From a virus: a DNA stretch of 52,801 nt. Made by a program: the position numbers and the translations under genes. The notes beneath the pieces were generated by a model, which saw only the letters and a program-made list of their open reading frames with translations, searched no databases and was not told the origin of the DNA. The stretch covers positions 1 through 52,801 of IMG/VR virus record IMGVR_UViG_3300021600_000007. One strand, given 5' to 3'. Positions 1 through 8,610 of the stretch are shown piece after piece; positions within the stretch are counted from its first letter, which is position 1; each line of letters opens with the position of its first letter.

Positions 1-19
1 TGGTATTAAGATATTTTTG

Positions 20-27
20 TATCTTTG
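20..27 (+). promoter_or_regulatory. Bacteroidota-type -7 element (TATCTTTG)
   Basis: TATCTTTG matches the Bacteroidota -7 consensus TAnnTTTG and ends seven bases before the ATG at 35. The -33 TTTG would fall off the window edge, so only half of the promoter can be seen. An in-frame ATG at 17 overlaps this element and is unlikely to be used. Confidence 0.6.
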
Positions 28-34
28 CTTTATT

Positions 35-544
35 ATGACGAAAGAGGAATTTAAGATAGAGAAACTTGTTGAGATGCGAAATGAGCTTGATGAACGCATT
101 CAGAACTATAGAGACGGTTATTTCTATATCTGTGAAGTTCGTTCCTATGGTCGTAGTTGGAAGGATAAATATACCTTTAATACCCATACTCTTCAGGAGT
201 TGTGTTACCAATATAATGGTGATGATGGGATTGTTGATGTTTATTCTAATAACCCCAACCTTCATAAGATTACTAACTACGGTAATGTTATGTTTGTTCC
301 AACAGTTGAGGACCATAAGAAATGGGTGGAGTATACCTCATTATCTAATAGCATCCCTAAAGCTGAGGAAGAATTGGATGCTTGGGATAACCGTGACAAT
401 GTACCTTTTATGTATAGACCTACGTTTGCACCTTTCTATACTCGCAAAGACCTTGAGGATATGAAGTCTCAAGTCAACAATTTTGATATGTCATTTGTTG
501 CACCTGTTCGTGTTAATTACATCGAACCTGACGAGGAAGAATAA
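35..544 (+). CDS. hypothetical phage protein, 169 aa
   Basis: Unrecognised acidic soluble protein. The start at 35 (MTKEEFKIEKL) is preferred over an in-frame ATG at 17 because the latter overlaps the -7 promoter element. The N-terminal third is charged and probably helical, the middle is rich in aromatic residues, and the C-terminus is acidic (EPDEEE). No signal peptide or membrane segment is visible. It is convergent with the small minus-strand gene that ends at 593; the 48 bases between them contain no clear terminator hairpin. Confidence 0.75.
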   Translation: MTKEEFKIEKLVEMRNELDERIQNYRDGYFYICEVRSYGRSWKDKYTFNTHTLQELCYQYNGDDGIVDVYSNNPNLHKITNYGNVMFVPTVEDHKKWVEYTSLSNSIPKAEEELDAWDNRDNVPFMYRPTFAPFYTRKDLEDMKSQVNNFDMSFVAPVRVNYIEPDEEE

Positions 545-592
545 ATCTGTCGTTGTGTGGCTGGCTTCAAATCCCCCAACCCCCTTTTTTAT

Positions 593-871
593 TTATACGG
601 ACTTAAGAACAACCTCCAACATCTGAATCTTTTCTCGGTCAGCCTTGGTCTTTGTTTCTTTATTCTTGAGGAACTGAATGGCGTCCAAAACTTCTTGTCT
701 TTTGTTGTTCGGTGGTGTCATAACATTTTTAGTCTCACCTTTCATCACAACAACCTTATTGTCCTTAGATATTGTAGGAGTTTGGTCGTATAGGATATCG
801 ATAATCATCTGAGCCTTTCTCTCATTTCTAACGATTGCAAGTATGATTATGTGTTTAAGTAGTTTCTTCAT
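593..871 (-). CDS. small hypothetical protein, 92 aa
   Basis: Unrecognised. The start at 871 (MKKLLKHIIILAIV) is chosen because TATATTTG at 876-883 ends four bases upstream, a leaderless arrangement; a longer reading frame to 898 would run through the promoter and the upstream terminator. The first 14 residues are hydrophobic, possibly a short membrane or export segment. The rest is charged and probably coiled-coil (KNKETKTKADREKIQMLE). Confidence 0.65.
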   Translation of the reverse strand: MKKLLKHIIILAIVRNERKAQMIIDILYDQTPTISKDNKVVVMKGETKNVMTPPNNKRQEVLDAIQFLKNKETKTKADREKIQMLEVVLKSV

Positions 872-875
872 ACCA

Positions 876-883
876 CAAATATA
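876..883 (-). promoter_or_regulatory. -7 promoter element TATATTTG
   Basis: TATATTTG on the minus strand ends four bases before the ATG at 871. It sits directly after the terminator of the preceding gene, so termination and re-initiation share about 30 bases. No TTTG was found at the expected -33 distance. Confidence 0.5.
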
Positions 884-911
884 CAAAAAAACCCCCACTT
901 TATGTGAGGGT
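884..911 (-). terminator. intrinsic terminator, CCCTCAC/GTGGGGG stem
   Basis: On the minus strand CCCTCAC pairs with GTGGGGG (one G-U pair) around a five-base loop and is followed by seven T. It lies just after the stop of the 583-residue gene. The same hairpin, with minor changes, recurs at 4884, 14954, 24124 and 25042. Confidence 0.8.
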
Positions 912-915
912 TTGG

Positions 916-2667
916 TTAATAAAAAGTTTTCACATTCATGTATTTTGATAAATCGTATTTGTCAATTATCTGTTTGAAGATTTGTTGCCTATATCTTACA
1001 CCTAATATGTTTTTTTTATTAATAAAACTATAACCAAATCCTGAATCACCACTTGTTCCAACAACTCTATAATAGTTTTGGTTATGAAGTCTTGTTGGAG
1101 CTAATGTAGCGTTGAATGCGTATCTCAGACCATTCTTGGAACCATATGCGAATTTACCTAATTCTTTTTCATTACGACCAGCCCACCCTATGTCTTTTAG
1201 TCCAAGTTCATCAACTAACGCCTTATGTATATATAAATTCATTCTGTCTGTAGACATATAAGCAAGTGGAGTAGTTGTGTCTTCACTGAACTTAATTATG
1301 TCGCCATCATAAGCAATTTTAATTATATTTTCAATACCCATTACTTTAACCATTGTTTCAAATTGGTTAGGGTCTTTTATTAATTGTCTGATGTTTTCAA
1401 TTTTGGATTCTCTATCTTCACTAATAAATTTAAAATTAGTTTCTATTGGTCGTTTCCCGTGTTTCTTCTCCATCAGTTTCCTGTGAAGTTCCCAATCAAT
1501 AATCGATTCTGTCATTTCTGTATCGTCTTTTGCCATTGCATATAGTTTACTTATTCTTTTCATTGCTTGGTCTGAAACTCTATGGAATCGGTCTATTTCA
1601 CTCTTAAAGAATTGTATTGGATTATCTCTATATTTTAAAACGTGATTTTGAAATTTTGATTTAATCTTGTTAAGTTTAATCTCTTCTTCATCATCGGCAA
1701 TACCTGATTGTCCCATCGCTCTAAGAAATTGTGCGAACATATTTTCACTACTACCAACATAATCTTCAAATGTACCCAATTTCATATTGGAAAGATTGAC
1801 ATAAATTATTTTTAAGAACTTTTCCACCTTATCTTTATCAGACATTCCCTCAGTATCCACATCAATAGCGTCAAAGATTTCATTAACGGTATCAAGATTA
1901 TCGTAAATCCCTTTAATTAATTTTTCAAAGGTAAAGTTTTTAATATCAACCAAAGTTTTAAAGGTTTTATTGTTTTGTAAGAATTCTCTAAATTGAGATT
2001 TACTAATACCTTCACTCCTCATGTTGGAAGCAACCTCTGTTGTTCTAACTAAATCCTCAGTTCCATCTGTAAAATACAAATAACGAACAAATTGTTCATC
2101 AACCTCAGGGACATGAAACGATGGTAGTTTATCTACCGCAAGATATTCAGCGTCTTTACCAATTAAATCAATTCGTTTGGCTTGTTTATCGTATTTGTGT
2201 TTTAATTCATGAGCCAAAGAACCAATACTTTTACTTTTCTCTCTAATGAATTCATCATACAAATCTTGAGGTTCCCATTCAGGTGAAGCATAATAAACAA
2301 TATTAAATTCAGCACTTGTTGATGGTTGTATTTCTTTCATCATGGTGTCACGGTTAAATCTAAATTGTTGTGACATACCCATTGAAGATATTGTTACGTT
2401 TCTATCAGGAGTAACTCTTTTGTGGAAATCATCAACTTCTTCAATTTCAACCTCTAAAGTATATTCATCAATTGTAATCTTCTTCTTGTCACCCAATACC
2501 ACATCAATATCATCTCTAAATTCATAAGACGATTCTTTATCTGTAATACTTTTTAAGTTATCTGCGAACATATCATATAACTCTTCAGCAGCATCTAAAA
2601 TTGAATCAGGAACACCTAACGCCTCCTTAATAATCATATGCTGTCCTTTGGTAACAATAATCTTCAT
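916..2667 (-). CDS. large hypothetical protein with HExxH motif, 583 aa
   Basis: The sequence SLAHELKHKYD (residues 150-160) contains HELKH, the HExxH zinc-binding signature of metallopeptidases. A conserved-looking TTEVASNMR follows some 60 residues later and could supply a third ligand. The N-terminus (MKIIVTKGQHMIIKEAL) is a variant of the short hydrophobic tag shared by many proteins in this window. The C-terminal half is charged and helical, ending in an aromatic-rich segment. It follows a small gene 13 bases upstream and ends in a strong terminator. Peptidase activity is inferred from one motif only; it may be a virion-associated structural protein. Confidence 0.6.
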   Translation of the reverse strand: MKIIVTKGQHMIIKEALGVPDSILDAAEELYDMFADNLKSITDKESSYEFRDDIDVVLGDKKKITIDEYTLEVEIEEVDDFHKRVTPDRNVTISSMGMSQQFRFNRDTMMKEIQPSTSAEFNIVYYASPEWEPQDLYDEFIREKSKSIGSLAHELKHKYDKQAKRIDLIGKDAEYLAVDKLPSFHVPEVDEQFVRYLYFTDGTEDLVRTTEVASNMRSEGISKSQFREFLQNNKTFKTLVDIKNFTFEKLIKGIYDNLDTVNEIFDAIDVDTEGMSDKDKVEKFLKIIYVNLSNMKLGTFEDYVGSSENMFAQFLRAMGQSGIADDEEEIKLNKIKSKFQNHVLKYRDNPIQFFKSEIDRFHRVSDQAMKRISKLYAMAKDDTEMTESIIDWELHRKLMEKKHGKRPIETNFKFISEDRESKIENIRQLIKDPNQFETMVKVMGIENIIKIAYDGDIIKFSEDTTTPLAYMSTDRMNLYIHKALVDELGLKDIGWAGRNEKELGKFAYGSKNGLRYAFNATLAPTRLHNQNYYRVVGTSGDSGFGYSFINKKNILGVRYRQQIFKQIIDKYDLSKYMNVKTFY

Positions 2668-2680
2668 ACTATTAAATACT

Positions 2681-2926
2681 TTAATCTTCTAAATCAAGAT
2701 TGGCTTCGTTTAAAATCTTTCTCATTTCTTCCCTGATTTTCACACACACTTTGTATTCTTCATTAGATGCTTCATAATTTCCGAATAAACTAACATCGTT
2801 CCTTTCAACAGAACGTAAAACTTGGTCAAGGTCCCACATGGCGATTTTCCATTTTGACCCATCAAGTGCATTTCTTGCTTCAACAGATTCCTCAATTGAA
2901 TCAAATTCTAATATTATCTTTCCCAT
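2681..2926 (-). CDS. small conserved-looking phage protein, 81 aa
   Basis: Unnamed. It contains KIAMWDLDQVLRS, a W-D-L-D-x-x-L-R motif I associate with a widespread family of small phage proteins of unknown function. The start is fixed by a full Bacteroidota promoter ending five bases upstream, so the mRNA is probably leaderless. It is followed after 13 bases by the HExxH gene, which is likely co-transcribed. Confidence 0.7.
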   Translation of the reverse strand: MGKIILEFDSIEESVEARNALDGSKWKIAMWDLDQVLRSVERNDVSLFGNYEASNEEYKVCVKIREEMRKILNEANLDLED

Positions 2927-2931
2927 AGATA

Positions 2932-2963
2932 CAAAGTTAAGTATAAATTATATAAAATACAAA
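2932..2963 (-). promoter_or_regulatory. Bacteroidota promoter, TTTG-N20-TAACTTTG
   Basis: The -33 TTTG (2960-2963) and -7 TAACTTTG (2932-2939) are separated by 20 bases on the minus strand. The ATG at 2926 begins five bases after the -7 element, at or within two or three bases of the predicted transcription start. Confidence 0.75.
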
Positions 2964-2971
2964 TAATTTTT

Positions 2972-3025
2972 AATGTGTCATATAAGGGACAAACTCATAT
3001 TATTTTGTGTCTTTTATGACACATT
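2972..3025 (-). terminator. long imperfect hairpin after the PAP2 gene
   Basis: AATGTGTCATA (2972-2982) pairs perfectly with TATGACACATT (3015-3025). An inner pairing of AGGGACAAA with TTTGTGTCT has one mismatch, giving roughly 20 base pairs. It lies between the stop of the PAP2 gene and the next promoter. There is no strong T-run, so it may be a terminator, an mRNA-stabilising hairpin or a protein-binding site. Confidence 0.45.
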
Positions 3026-3050
3026 ATCTTTAAGGTCGAAATTTTCTACC

Positions 3051-4211
3051 TTAAACATCTTTACTACTACAACGTTCTCTATAATAATCTTTGAGCTCTT
3101 CTTCTTTGAAATTTGATATGTAATCATAGATGTCTAACCATTCAACATCATCCACACCAAAGTCTTCATTTTTAACTAACCAACTGAGTTCATCAATAAC
3201 TCCCTGATAAAACTCTTCTTCATCATCGTAATCACATGGGTACATTGAATTTTCAATCAGACTATCTATTAGTCTGTCGACAATACTCATTTTTCTTTTG
3301 AACCTATTTGAAACTTCAATCTTTTTGGATTCATACAAATCGTGATTATTACAATTTTCATAATAAAACTCTTTCAATCCATTAATCATATGTTCCTCAA
3401 CATATTTAACACCTTCATCATAAGTTAACCAATCTGACACAGGTGTCCCATCTTCATTTTCACCTTCAGAAATTATATCTCTAATTTCGTTATGAACTCC
3501 TAACATAAATTCCGTGAAATTATCAAACTCACAAGGGTATTGAAAAGCGAAAGATTGTTTAATTAAACTTTTAAACCAATAATTTCTTCTTTTAAACTTA
3601 TTGGAATATTCGGTTTCTTCTTTCAATACTCTTCTAATAGATTCCTTTAAAGAATTCTTAATAAGATTATTGTCTTTCAAATATTCAAACATGGATTTGG
3701 CCAATTTTTCACCGAACTTAATGTCAGAAGGATAATGAGCCTTTGCCATTAGTCGAGAGTATTCAATGTCTTTAACTATCTTATCAAAATCTTTTTTATA
3801 ATTCGGATATAAATCATTTAAAACTAAACCTAATAGATTTGATTGTGTTGAATGACCTGATGGGTAAGAATACCCTTTTGTGGATTTTATTGATGGGTCT
3901 TTAAAATCATGGTCTAACTTAAATGGTCTTGGTCTTTTAAAATAATCTTTTAATTCTAATATAACGTCAACCGCATCAAGTACTATTTTTCTTAATAGTT
4001 TCTTATCATACTTAACTTTTTTACTGTCCAAAAAATGAAAGAAGTTACCAATTAAATCATCTTTTTCTTGAAAAAATTGTTTATCTAAATCAATTGTACT
4101 TAAGTATTTTAATTCTTTCTTTGTTTTCTCACTATCATTTTTTGGTGGTAGTTCTTTTTTAAAAGGTGAGACATTAAAATCCTTATATAAATTAGTATCT
4201 TTTGATGCCAT
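3051..4211 (-). CDS. PAP2-superfamily phosphatase with duplicated C-terminal domain, 386 aa
   Basis: The N-terminal half carries the three PAP2 (class A acid phosphatase/lipid phosphatase) motifs in order: KDYFKRPRP (88-96), PSGH (117-120) and SRLMAKAHYPSD (152-163), which include the phosphate-binding Arg and Lys and the catalytic His. There is no signal peptide and no obvious set of membrane helices, so a soluble phosphomonoesterase is more likely than a lipid phosphatase. From about residue 190 a KESIRRVLKEE tag-like linker is followed by two similar 80-90 residue units, each starting N-[KR]-F-K-R and ending in a KE-[FL]-x-x-Y-Y/YRE-x-C pattern. Its ATG overlaps the stop of the upstream gene, so the two are translationally coupled. 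The substrate is unknown. Confidence 0.75.
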   Translation of the reverse strand: MASKDTNLYKDFNVSPFKKELPPKNDSEKTKKELKYLSTIDLDKQFFQEKDDLIGNFFHFLDSKKVKYDKKLLRKIVLDAVDVILELKDYFKRPRPFKLDHDFKDPSIKSTKGYSYPSGHSTQSNLLGLVLNDLYPNYKKDFDKIVKDIEYSRLMAKAHYPSDIKFGEKLAKSMFEYLKDNNLIKNSLKESIRRVLKEETEYSNKFKRRNYWFKSLIKQSFAFQYPCEFDNFTEFMLGVHNEIRDIISEGENEDGTPVSDWLTYDEGVKYVEEHMINGLKEFYYENCNNHDLYESKKIEVSNRFKRKMSIVDRLIDSLIENSMYPCDYDDEEEFYQGVIDELSWLVKNEDFGVDDVEWLDIYDYISNFKEEELKDYYRERCSSKDV

Positions 4212-4855
4212 TATATCGTATGTGTGACAAAATATTCAGTTATTTTACCAAAAGGAGCTTGAAGAATATTTTTAACAGGTCCAAAACATTTTCCACCTTT
4301 TGATTTTATGTCGTTACATTTACCCGTCATTTTTGATGCGCCTGGGTCATGTCCCCAACCACCACGTCTATCTAATTGATATGTCTCATCACTTTTCTCG
4401 ATTGGTACTGTGATTGACAATGTCGAATCTTTCCCATTTTTACCTCCTTCAGTTCTAATACCATCAATATTTGGTTTCATTTTACCTTGAGATAAGAATG
4501 GATTGATTTCACATATCAAAACGTTATATAATTGATGTATTGTGTCTCCGCCGTTTGCAGCATGAGCTATACTTAAACCTGATGAAGGTCCTTTATAAGA
4601 TATTTTAAATTGGTTTGGAGTTTTATTAATACTAATCTTATCACTCCATCCACTTACACCACCTTTAGATTTCCACGCACGACATGATTTCCATGATGAA
4701 CCAACAACACTTTTTGAACTACTTGATACATCAGTTTTTTGAGTATCAATTTGTTTACCCATATCTGTTTTAAAATTTGTACCTTTAACCATATCAAAAA
4801 GACCACTAAGTAGTCCCGTTAATTCTTGTTCCGTAAGTCTCACTATTCTTGCCAT
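4211..4855 (-). CDS. tagged hypothetical protein, 214 aa
   Basis: Unrecognised. It begins MARIVRLTEQELTGLL, a clear copy of the N-terminal tag shared across the window. The body is rich in Ser, Gly and Lys and has no transmembrane segment. It overlaps the PAP2 gene by one base (operon). A TATTTATT motif lies a few bases before the ATG. Confidence 0.65.
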   Translation of the reverse strand: MARIVRLTEQELTGLLSGLFDMVKGTNFKTDMGKQIDTQKTDVSSSSKSVVGSSWKSCRAWKSKGGVSGWSDKISINKTPNQFKISYKGPSSGLSIAHAANGGDTIHQLYNVLICEINPFLSQGKMKPNIDGIRTEGGKNGKDSTLSITVPIEKSDETYQLDRRGGWGHDPGASKMTGKCNDIKSKGGKCFGPVKNILQAPFGKITEYFVTHTI

Positions 4856-4883
4856 ACAAATAAATATAATAATATATTAAATA

Positions 4884-4909
4884 AAAACCCCCACATTTCT
4901 GTGAGGGTT
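4884..4909 (-). terminator. intrinsic terminator
   Basis: CCCTCAC and GTGGGGG pair around an AGAAAT loop and are followed by five T on the minus strand, just after the stop of the T9SS-sorted gene. It is one of the near-identical terminators repeated in the window. Confidence 0.85.
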
Positions 4910-4913
4910 AATT

Positions 4914-7133
4914 TTATTTTAAAACATTCAAACTACCTGATAATACTTTTCGATAGTCAGTCTTTAATGCTTTGAGTTCTACATTCCATGTATAAATTCC
5001 GATTGGTACCATTCGATTATTAAACGTTCCATCCCATCCCTCTTCAATATCATGAGATTCCCATATAATTTCACCCCATCTATTAAATAATGTCATCTTG
5101 TATCCGTAAATGTCAAACCCTGAAGTTACTATAGGTAACCATGTATTGTTATGTTCATCACCATCAGGAGTAAACGAGTTTGGAATATATAAAATGTCTT
5201 GAGGACATTGGATTATGGTTATTACTGTTTCTTGTTGTGGTGATGCACATTCATTAACATAATTCACAACAGATAATGTAAACATTCCAAATTCATTCCA
5301 ACTTGTATTAAATGTTTCAGTTTGTGTTGTATTGTTTAATAATGTCCATTCGTTATATCCACCAGGAACTGTTGAAACAATACTATATATACTTGGTATT
5401 GAATCTCCATCACATAGTTCAAAGAAATCGTTGTATGGAGTTATTTGAGAGATTGTTGGTCTTTCATAAACAATGATGTTTGTTGTTGTATCAAAGATAC
5501 ATCCACTTTGAATATATGTGTATGTAATATTATTGTTTAATGTATCCGCATTGGATGGGTAGAAATCATTTCCTGTAATTCCTGTACCATTAAACACTCC
5601 TCCGATTGGTGTTGCGCTTAATGTGGTAAATTCATCGTTGGAACAAAATGGTCCAATAGGTGTTATAACGGGAATTACATTAAAGATTGTAATGTCGAAC
5701 GATACAGGTACACTTATACATCCATTTGGACTTACGGCAACCATGTCAACCGCATTTGGAATGAACCCTGCAGGAAACCCTGACCAATCAACAACGATTG
5801 AATCTGTTCCTTGACCTGAAACAATATTACCAACTGACATCCATTGATATGTGTATCCAATACCTAAATCAGTTGTGGTATATACTATATTTGTTGATTC
5901 ATAACATACCGTATCTGAAGCGATGATTGGGTTTGCAATTACAGGTAATGGATTAACTAATGTTGCTCCACCTGAAACGGTACATCCTGCGGCATCGACA
6001 ACGGTGAATGAATATGCTCCCGCACATAAATTATTTATTGTGAACGATGGTAATTGACCATTCCAAGAAATGGTGATAACACCTGTTCCTCCAATTGATA
6101 TTACATTAATTGCGCCATCACAACTACCTGTACAATTTGGATTGAATGTTGTTACAATTGGTGGTGGTAAATTTGGTGGACCTGGTGCAACAAAAACCGT
6201 ATCAGGTCCTAAGTTACCCGTATTTAAATTACAGGATGTCCATCCCGCATTACATGTTGGGTATACAAAATGACAAGTATAGTTTGTTCCTCCTGCAGGT
6301 GGTGTAACCGTAATGGTTGGTCCCGTTCCTATTGGAGTTGAGTTACCTACCTGATACCAAGTTAACGTTGGAGTAACTACAGGACCGCTTGGTGTCCATC
6401 TGTAAGCATCATTGTTTGCCGTCCAAGCAGTTGAGTTTCTACCTGCAACAGCAATACCAATAGTTCCACCTAAATTATGTATCCCTTGTGTTGATGTACC
6501 TCCTTGCCATTGTAAACACGCAGGTTTACTTTGAATGTAACTCTCAATATTGTTGGATGATTCGTATATTACAATATGAAAAGTTCCTTGATTACCTGTA
6601 CAAGAAAACATAGGAACTCCAATCCAACTAACAACAAGTTTTCTACATGGTGCAACTCCTTGAACTTGATATTTGATTTGACCTCCAATACCAGGATGCC
6701 AATCTTGCCAAGGTCCCATGATACAATTCTTAGGCACTAACGGATTAGCCGTTGGGATTGGTTGAGATGTAAACGTTACGGGTTGTCCTCCACTGAATGA
6801 AATCCAACCATTAGACCCAACATAAAATTGAGTATAGGTTGTACCAAAGAAACAGAAGTTAAACCCAATACTAAATGGTCCTTGTTGGGAATCATCTGTC
6901 ATAAACAAACTTGTCCCTGTGTTGGTTTGAGCAACGTACGGTATGTTAGTAACACCGTAGTTTGTTGTTTGATTTGGGTTTACACCACCTCCACCACATT
7001 GGGATAGGTTAGCGGTTAATGTTGTCGTACCAATACCACATGGAAGTAATTGGTCAGGTCCTAAATCAGGACAATACTGCGTATACCCCATAGACGTTAA
7101 TAGGGTTAAAAATAAAATAGTTAGTAATCTCAT
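4914..7133 (-). CDS. secreted adhesin-like protein with T9SS type B sorting domain, 739 aa
   Basis: Start 7133 gives a classic signal peptide (MRLLTILFLTLLTSMGYTQ); an upstream in-frame ATG at 7226 would bury it. The mature protein is Cys-, Gly-, Thr- and Pro-rich with beta-rich repeats, including a SprB-like unit near the middle (CTGSCDGAINV, then GAYSFTVVDAAGCTV). The last 95 residues match the gliding-motility C-terminal (CHU_C) T9SS type B signal: IPNSFTPDGDEHNN, FNRWGEIIWES, GWDGTFNN and GIYTWNVELKA. In Bacteroidota this domain directs export through the type IX system and surface attachment. Here it is flanked by phage genes, which is unusual. A possible role is a host-surface adhesin, receptor decoy or modifier. 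Composition matches its neighbours. Confidence 0.85.
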   Translation of the reverse strand: MRLLTILFLTLLTSMGYTQYCPDLGPDQLLPCGIGTTTLTANLSQCGGGGVNPNQTTNYGVTNIPYVAQTNTGTSLFMTDDSQQGPFSIGFNFCFFGTTYTQFYVGSNGWISFSGGQPVTFTSQPIPTANPLVPKNCIMGPWQDWHPGIGGQIKYQVQGVAPCRKLVVSWIGVPMFSCTGNQGTFHIVIYESSNNIESYIQSKPACLQWQGGTSTQGIHNLGGTIGIAVAGRNSTAWTANNDAYRWTPSGPVVTPTLTWYQVGNSTPIGTGPTITVTPPAGGTNYTCHFVYPTCNAGWTSCNLNTGNLGPDTVFVAPGPPNLPPPIVTTFNPNCTGSCDGAINVISIGGTGVITISWNGQLPSFTINNLCAGAYSFTVVDAAGCTVSGGATLVNPLPVIANPIIASDTVCYESTNIVYTTTDLGIGYTYQWMSVGNIVSGQGTDSIVVDWSGFPAGFIPNAVDMVAVSPNGCISVPVSFDITIFNVIPVITPIGPFCSNDEFTTLSATPIGGVFNGTGITGNDFYPSNADTLNNNITYTYIQSGCIFDTTTNIIVYERPTISQITPYNDFFELCDGDSIPSIYSIVSTVPGGYNEWTLLNNTTQTETFNTSWNEFGMFTLSVVNYVNECASPQQETVITIIQCPQDILYIPNSFTPDGDEHNNTWLPIVTSGFDIYGYKMTLFNRWGEIIWESHDIEEGWDGTFNNRMVPIGIYTWNVELKALKTDYRKVLSGSLNVLK

Positions 7134-7250
7134 ATTGATAATTAGTTTAGTGTCCAATATATTAGACGTTAGTTCAACGTTAAAGTACGATGAATGAATA
7201 ATAATACTTATATTTTTATTATTCAACTATTTTCAACAATTAATAATTAC

Positions 7251-7258
7251 TATCTTTA
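7251..7258 (+). promoter_or_regulatory. -7-like element TATCTTTA
   Basis: TATCTTTA differs from the consensus TAnnTTTG at the last base and ends six bases before the ATG at 7265. No convincing -33 TTTG is present at 19-20 bases, so this is a weak call. Confidence 0.35.
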
Positions 7259-7264
7259 TAACAT

Positions 7265-7528
7265 ATGACAGCTCTTGAAAAACACATTATTAATTTTATT
7301 GAGGACAAATTTAGTTTTCCTTATTTATACTACAATAAGGCCGAACAAACGTGGTCAAACGAATTCTTCCTTTACGACATAAAAACAAGTGTGATGTATG
7401 TTAGTGACGAAGCCAAATCAATTTTAGGTAAAAAATACGGTGAACCATTTATGACTAACCTTATGTTAAAAGTTGTAAACTATTGGTTCAATAGAACCTA
7501 TAAGTTAACAGTAAAAGAAATTGGATAA
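7265..7528 (+). CDS. hypothetical protein, 87 aa
   Basis: Unrecognised small soluble protein, rich in aromatic residues (FSFPYLYYNK). It is transcribed divergently from the T9SS-sorted gene, and a similarly small gene follows 21 bases downstream in the same direction. Confidence 0.65.
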   Translation: MTALEKHIINFIEDKFSFPYLYYNKAEQTWSNEFFLYDIKTSVMYVSDEAKSILGKKYGEPFMTNLMLKVVNYWFNRTYKLTVKEIG

Positions 7529-7549
7529 TTTAAAAGTATTTATTATAAC

Positions 7550-7897
7550 ATGAGTAATACCACCAAAATAGAAAAAGTTATTAGTAAAATTATTGTACCT
7601 CAGCATCCTGAGTTGTTAGAATTTGAAGTTAAAGATTTATTTGAAGATATGTATGACTCAGGAACTACATTAGGTCAACAAATGTTGGGTCGTCAATATG
7701 TTATAGAGTTTATCACATCGGAATGTTTAGATACAAAGAAACAAATGGAAATCGATACTGAGGTAAAATCATTATTTGTGATGTTATCTCCTGATGTCAA
7801 CAATCTCCATCAGAAAACACCAAAAATATCATGTTTCTTTGATTGTGAAGATGGTGAAGGATTTGTATTTAACTCAGAATATGGGTACAATCATTAA
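7550..7897 (+). CDS. hypothetical protein, 115 aa
   Basis: Unrecognised, acidic. AGTATTTATTATAAC directly upstream contains the TATTTATW motif proposed here as a phage promoter. The last four bases overlap the convergent phosphoesterase gene. Confidence 0.65.
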   Translation: MSNTTKIEKVISKIIVPQHPELLEFEVKDLFEDMYDSGTTLGQQMLGRQYVIEFITSECLDTKKQMEIDTEVKSLFVMLSPDVNNLHQKTPKISCFFDCEDGEGFVFNSEYGYNH

Positions 7898-8610
7898 CCC
7901 ATATTAATTATTGACCATTTACCGTCAAAATCCTCAACCAAACAAGTCGCATTCTCACAGAAATCACCTGAATTCATATAGTCCTCAGTTAATTTTGGTT
8001 GGTGGATATGTCCACATACCGCAACATCACAACCTTTACTCTTTGTCAATCCTTTAGCGTTTTCTTCAAAGTCAGATACAAAATTGATTGCTCCCTTAAC
8101 ACTTTGTTTAATATCATTTGCTAATGAATGATAAGGTAAGTTAAACTTTCTCCTGAAAAAATTATATGTGGTATTCAATCTTATTACCAAGTCATAAGAT
8201 ATACCACCAATTATTGCTAACCATCTTACTTTCATAATAACAAAGTCAAGAACGTCTCCGTGAAAACAATAGTACTTTCTACCATCGGCTCCAATGTGAG
8301 TATATTTCCTGACAATTTGAATGTTATTCATAAAGAATGGTACAAATGGTTTTAGAAAATCATCGTGATTACCTCTAATGTAAACCACTTTTGTTCCTGT
8401 CTCACTTCTCTTCATAAATCTTCGGAATATTTTGGAACATTCTTTTTTCCATTTTCCTCCACTTTTAAGTGCCCATCCATCAATGATGTCACCATTTAAA
8501 ATTAATGTCTCAGACTGATTATTTTCCAAGAATTTAATAATCTTGTCTGTTTGTGATTGTCGCGCACCAAGATGCAAATCACTCATTATTATTGTTCTCC
8601 ATGTGTTCAT
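7894..8610 (-). CDS. calcineurin-like phosphoesterase, LpxH/UDP-diacylglucosamine pyrophosphatase type, 238 aa
   Basis: All metallophosphoesterase motifs are present in order: SDLHLG (D-x-H), NGDIIDGW (GD), RGNHDD (GNHD), CFHGD and GHIHQP (GHxH). Overall order and length match UDP-2,3-diacylglucosamine diphosphatases (LpxH/YbbF-like), which cut a pyrophosphate in lipid A synthesis. The start at 8610 (MNTWRTII) makes an ATGA overlap with the stop of the glycosyltransferase gene, so translation is coupled. In this operon it probably acts on a lipid-linked or nucleotide-linked sugar intermediate; a general phosphodiesterase cannot be excluded. Confidence 0.85.
   Translation of the reverse strand: MNTWRTIIMSDLHLGARQSQTDKIIKFLENNQSETLILNGDIIDGWALKSGGKWKKECSKIFRRFMKRSETGTKVVYIRGNHDDFLKPFVPFFMNNIQIVRKYTHIGADGRKYYCFHGDVLDFVIMKVRWLAIIGGISYDLVIRLNTTYNFFRRKFNLPYHSLANDIKQSVKGAINFVSDFEENAKGLTKSKGCDVAVCGHIHQPKLTEDYMNSGDFCENATCLVEDFDGKWSIINMG

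Noticed and set aside
5623-6273. Plus-strand frames inside the T9SS-sorted gene
   Set aside because: Shadows opposite a gene with clear signal peptide and sorting domain.
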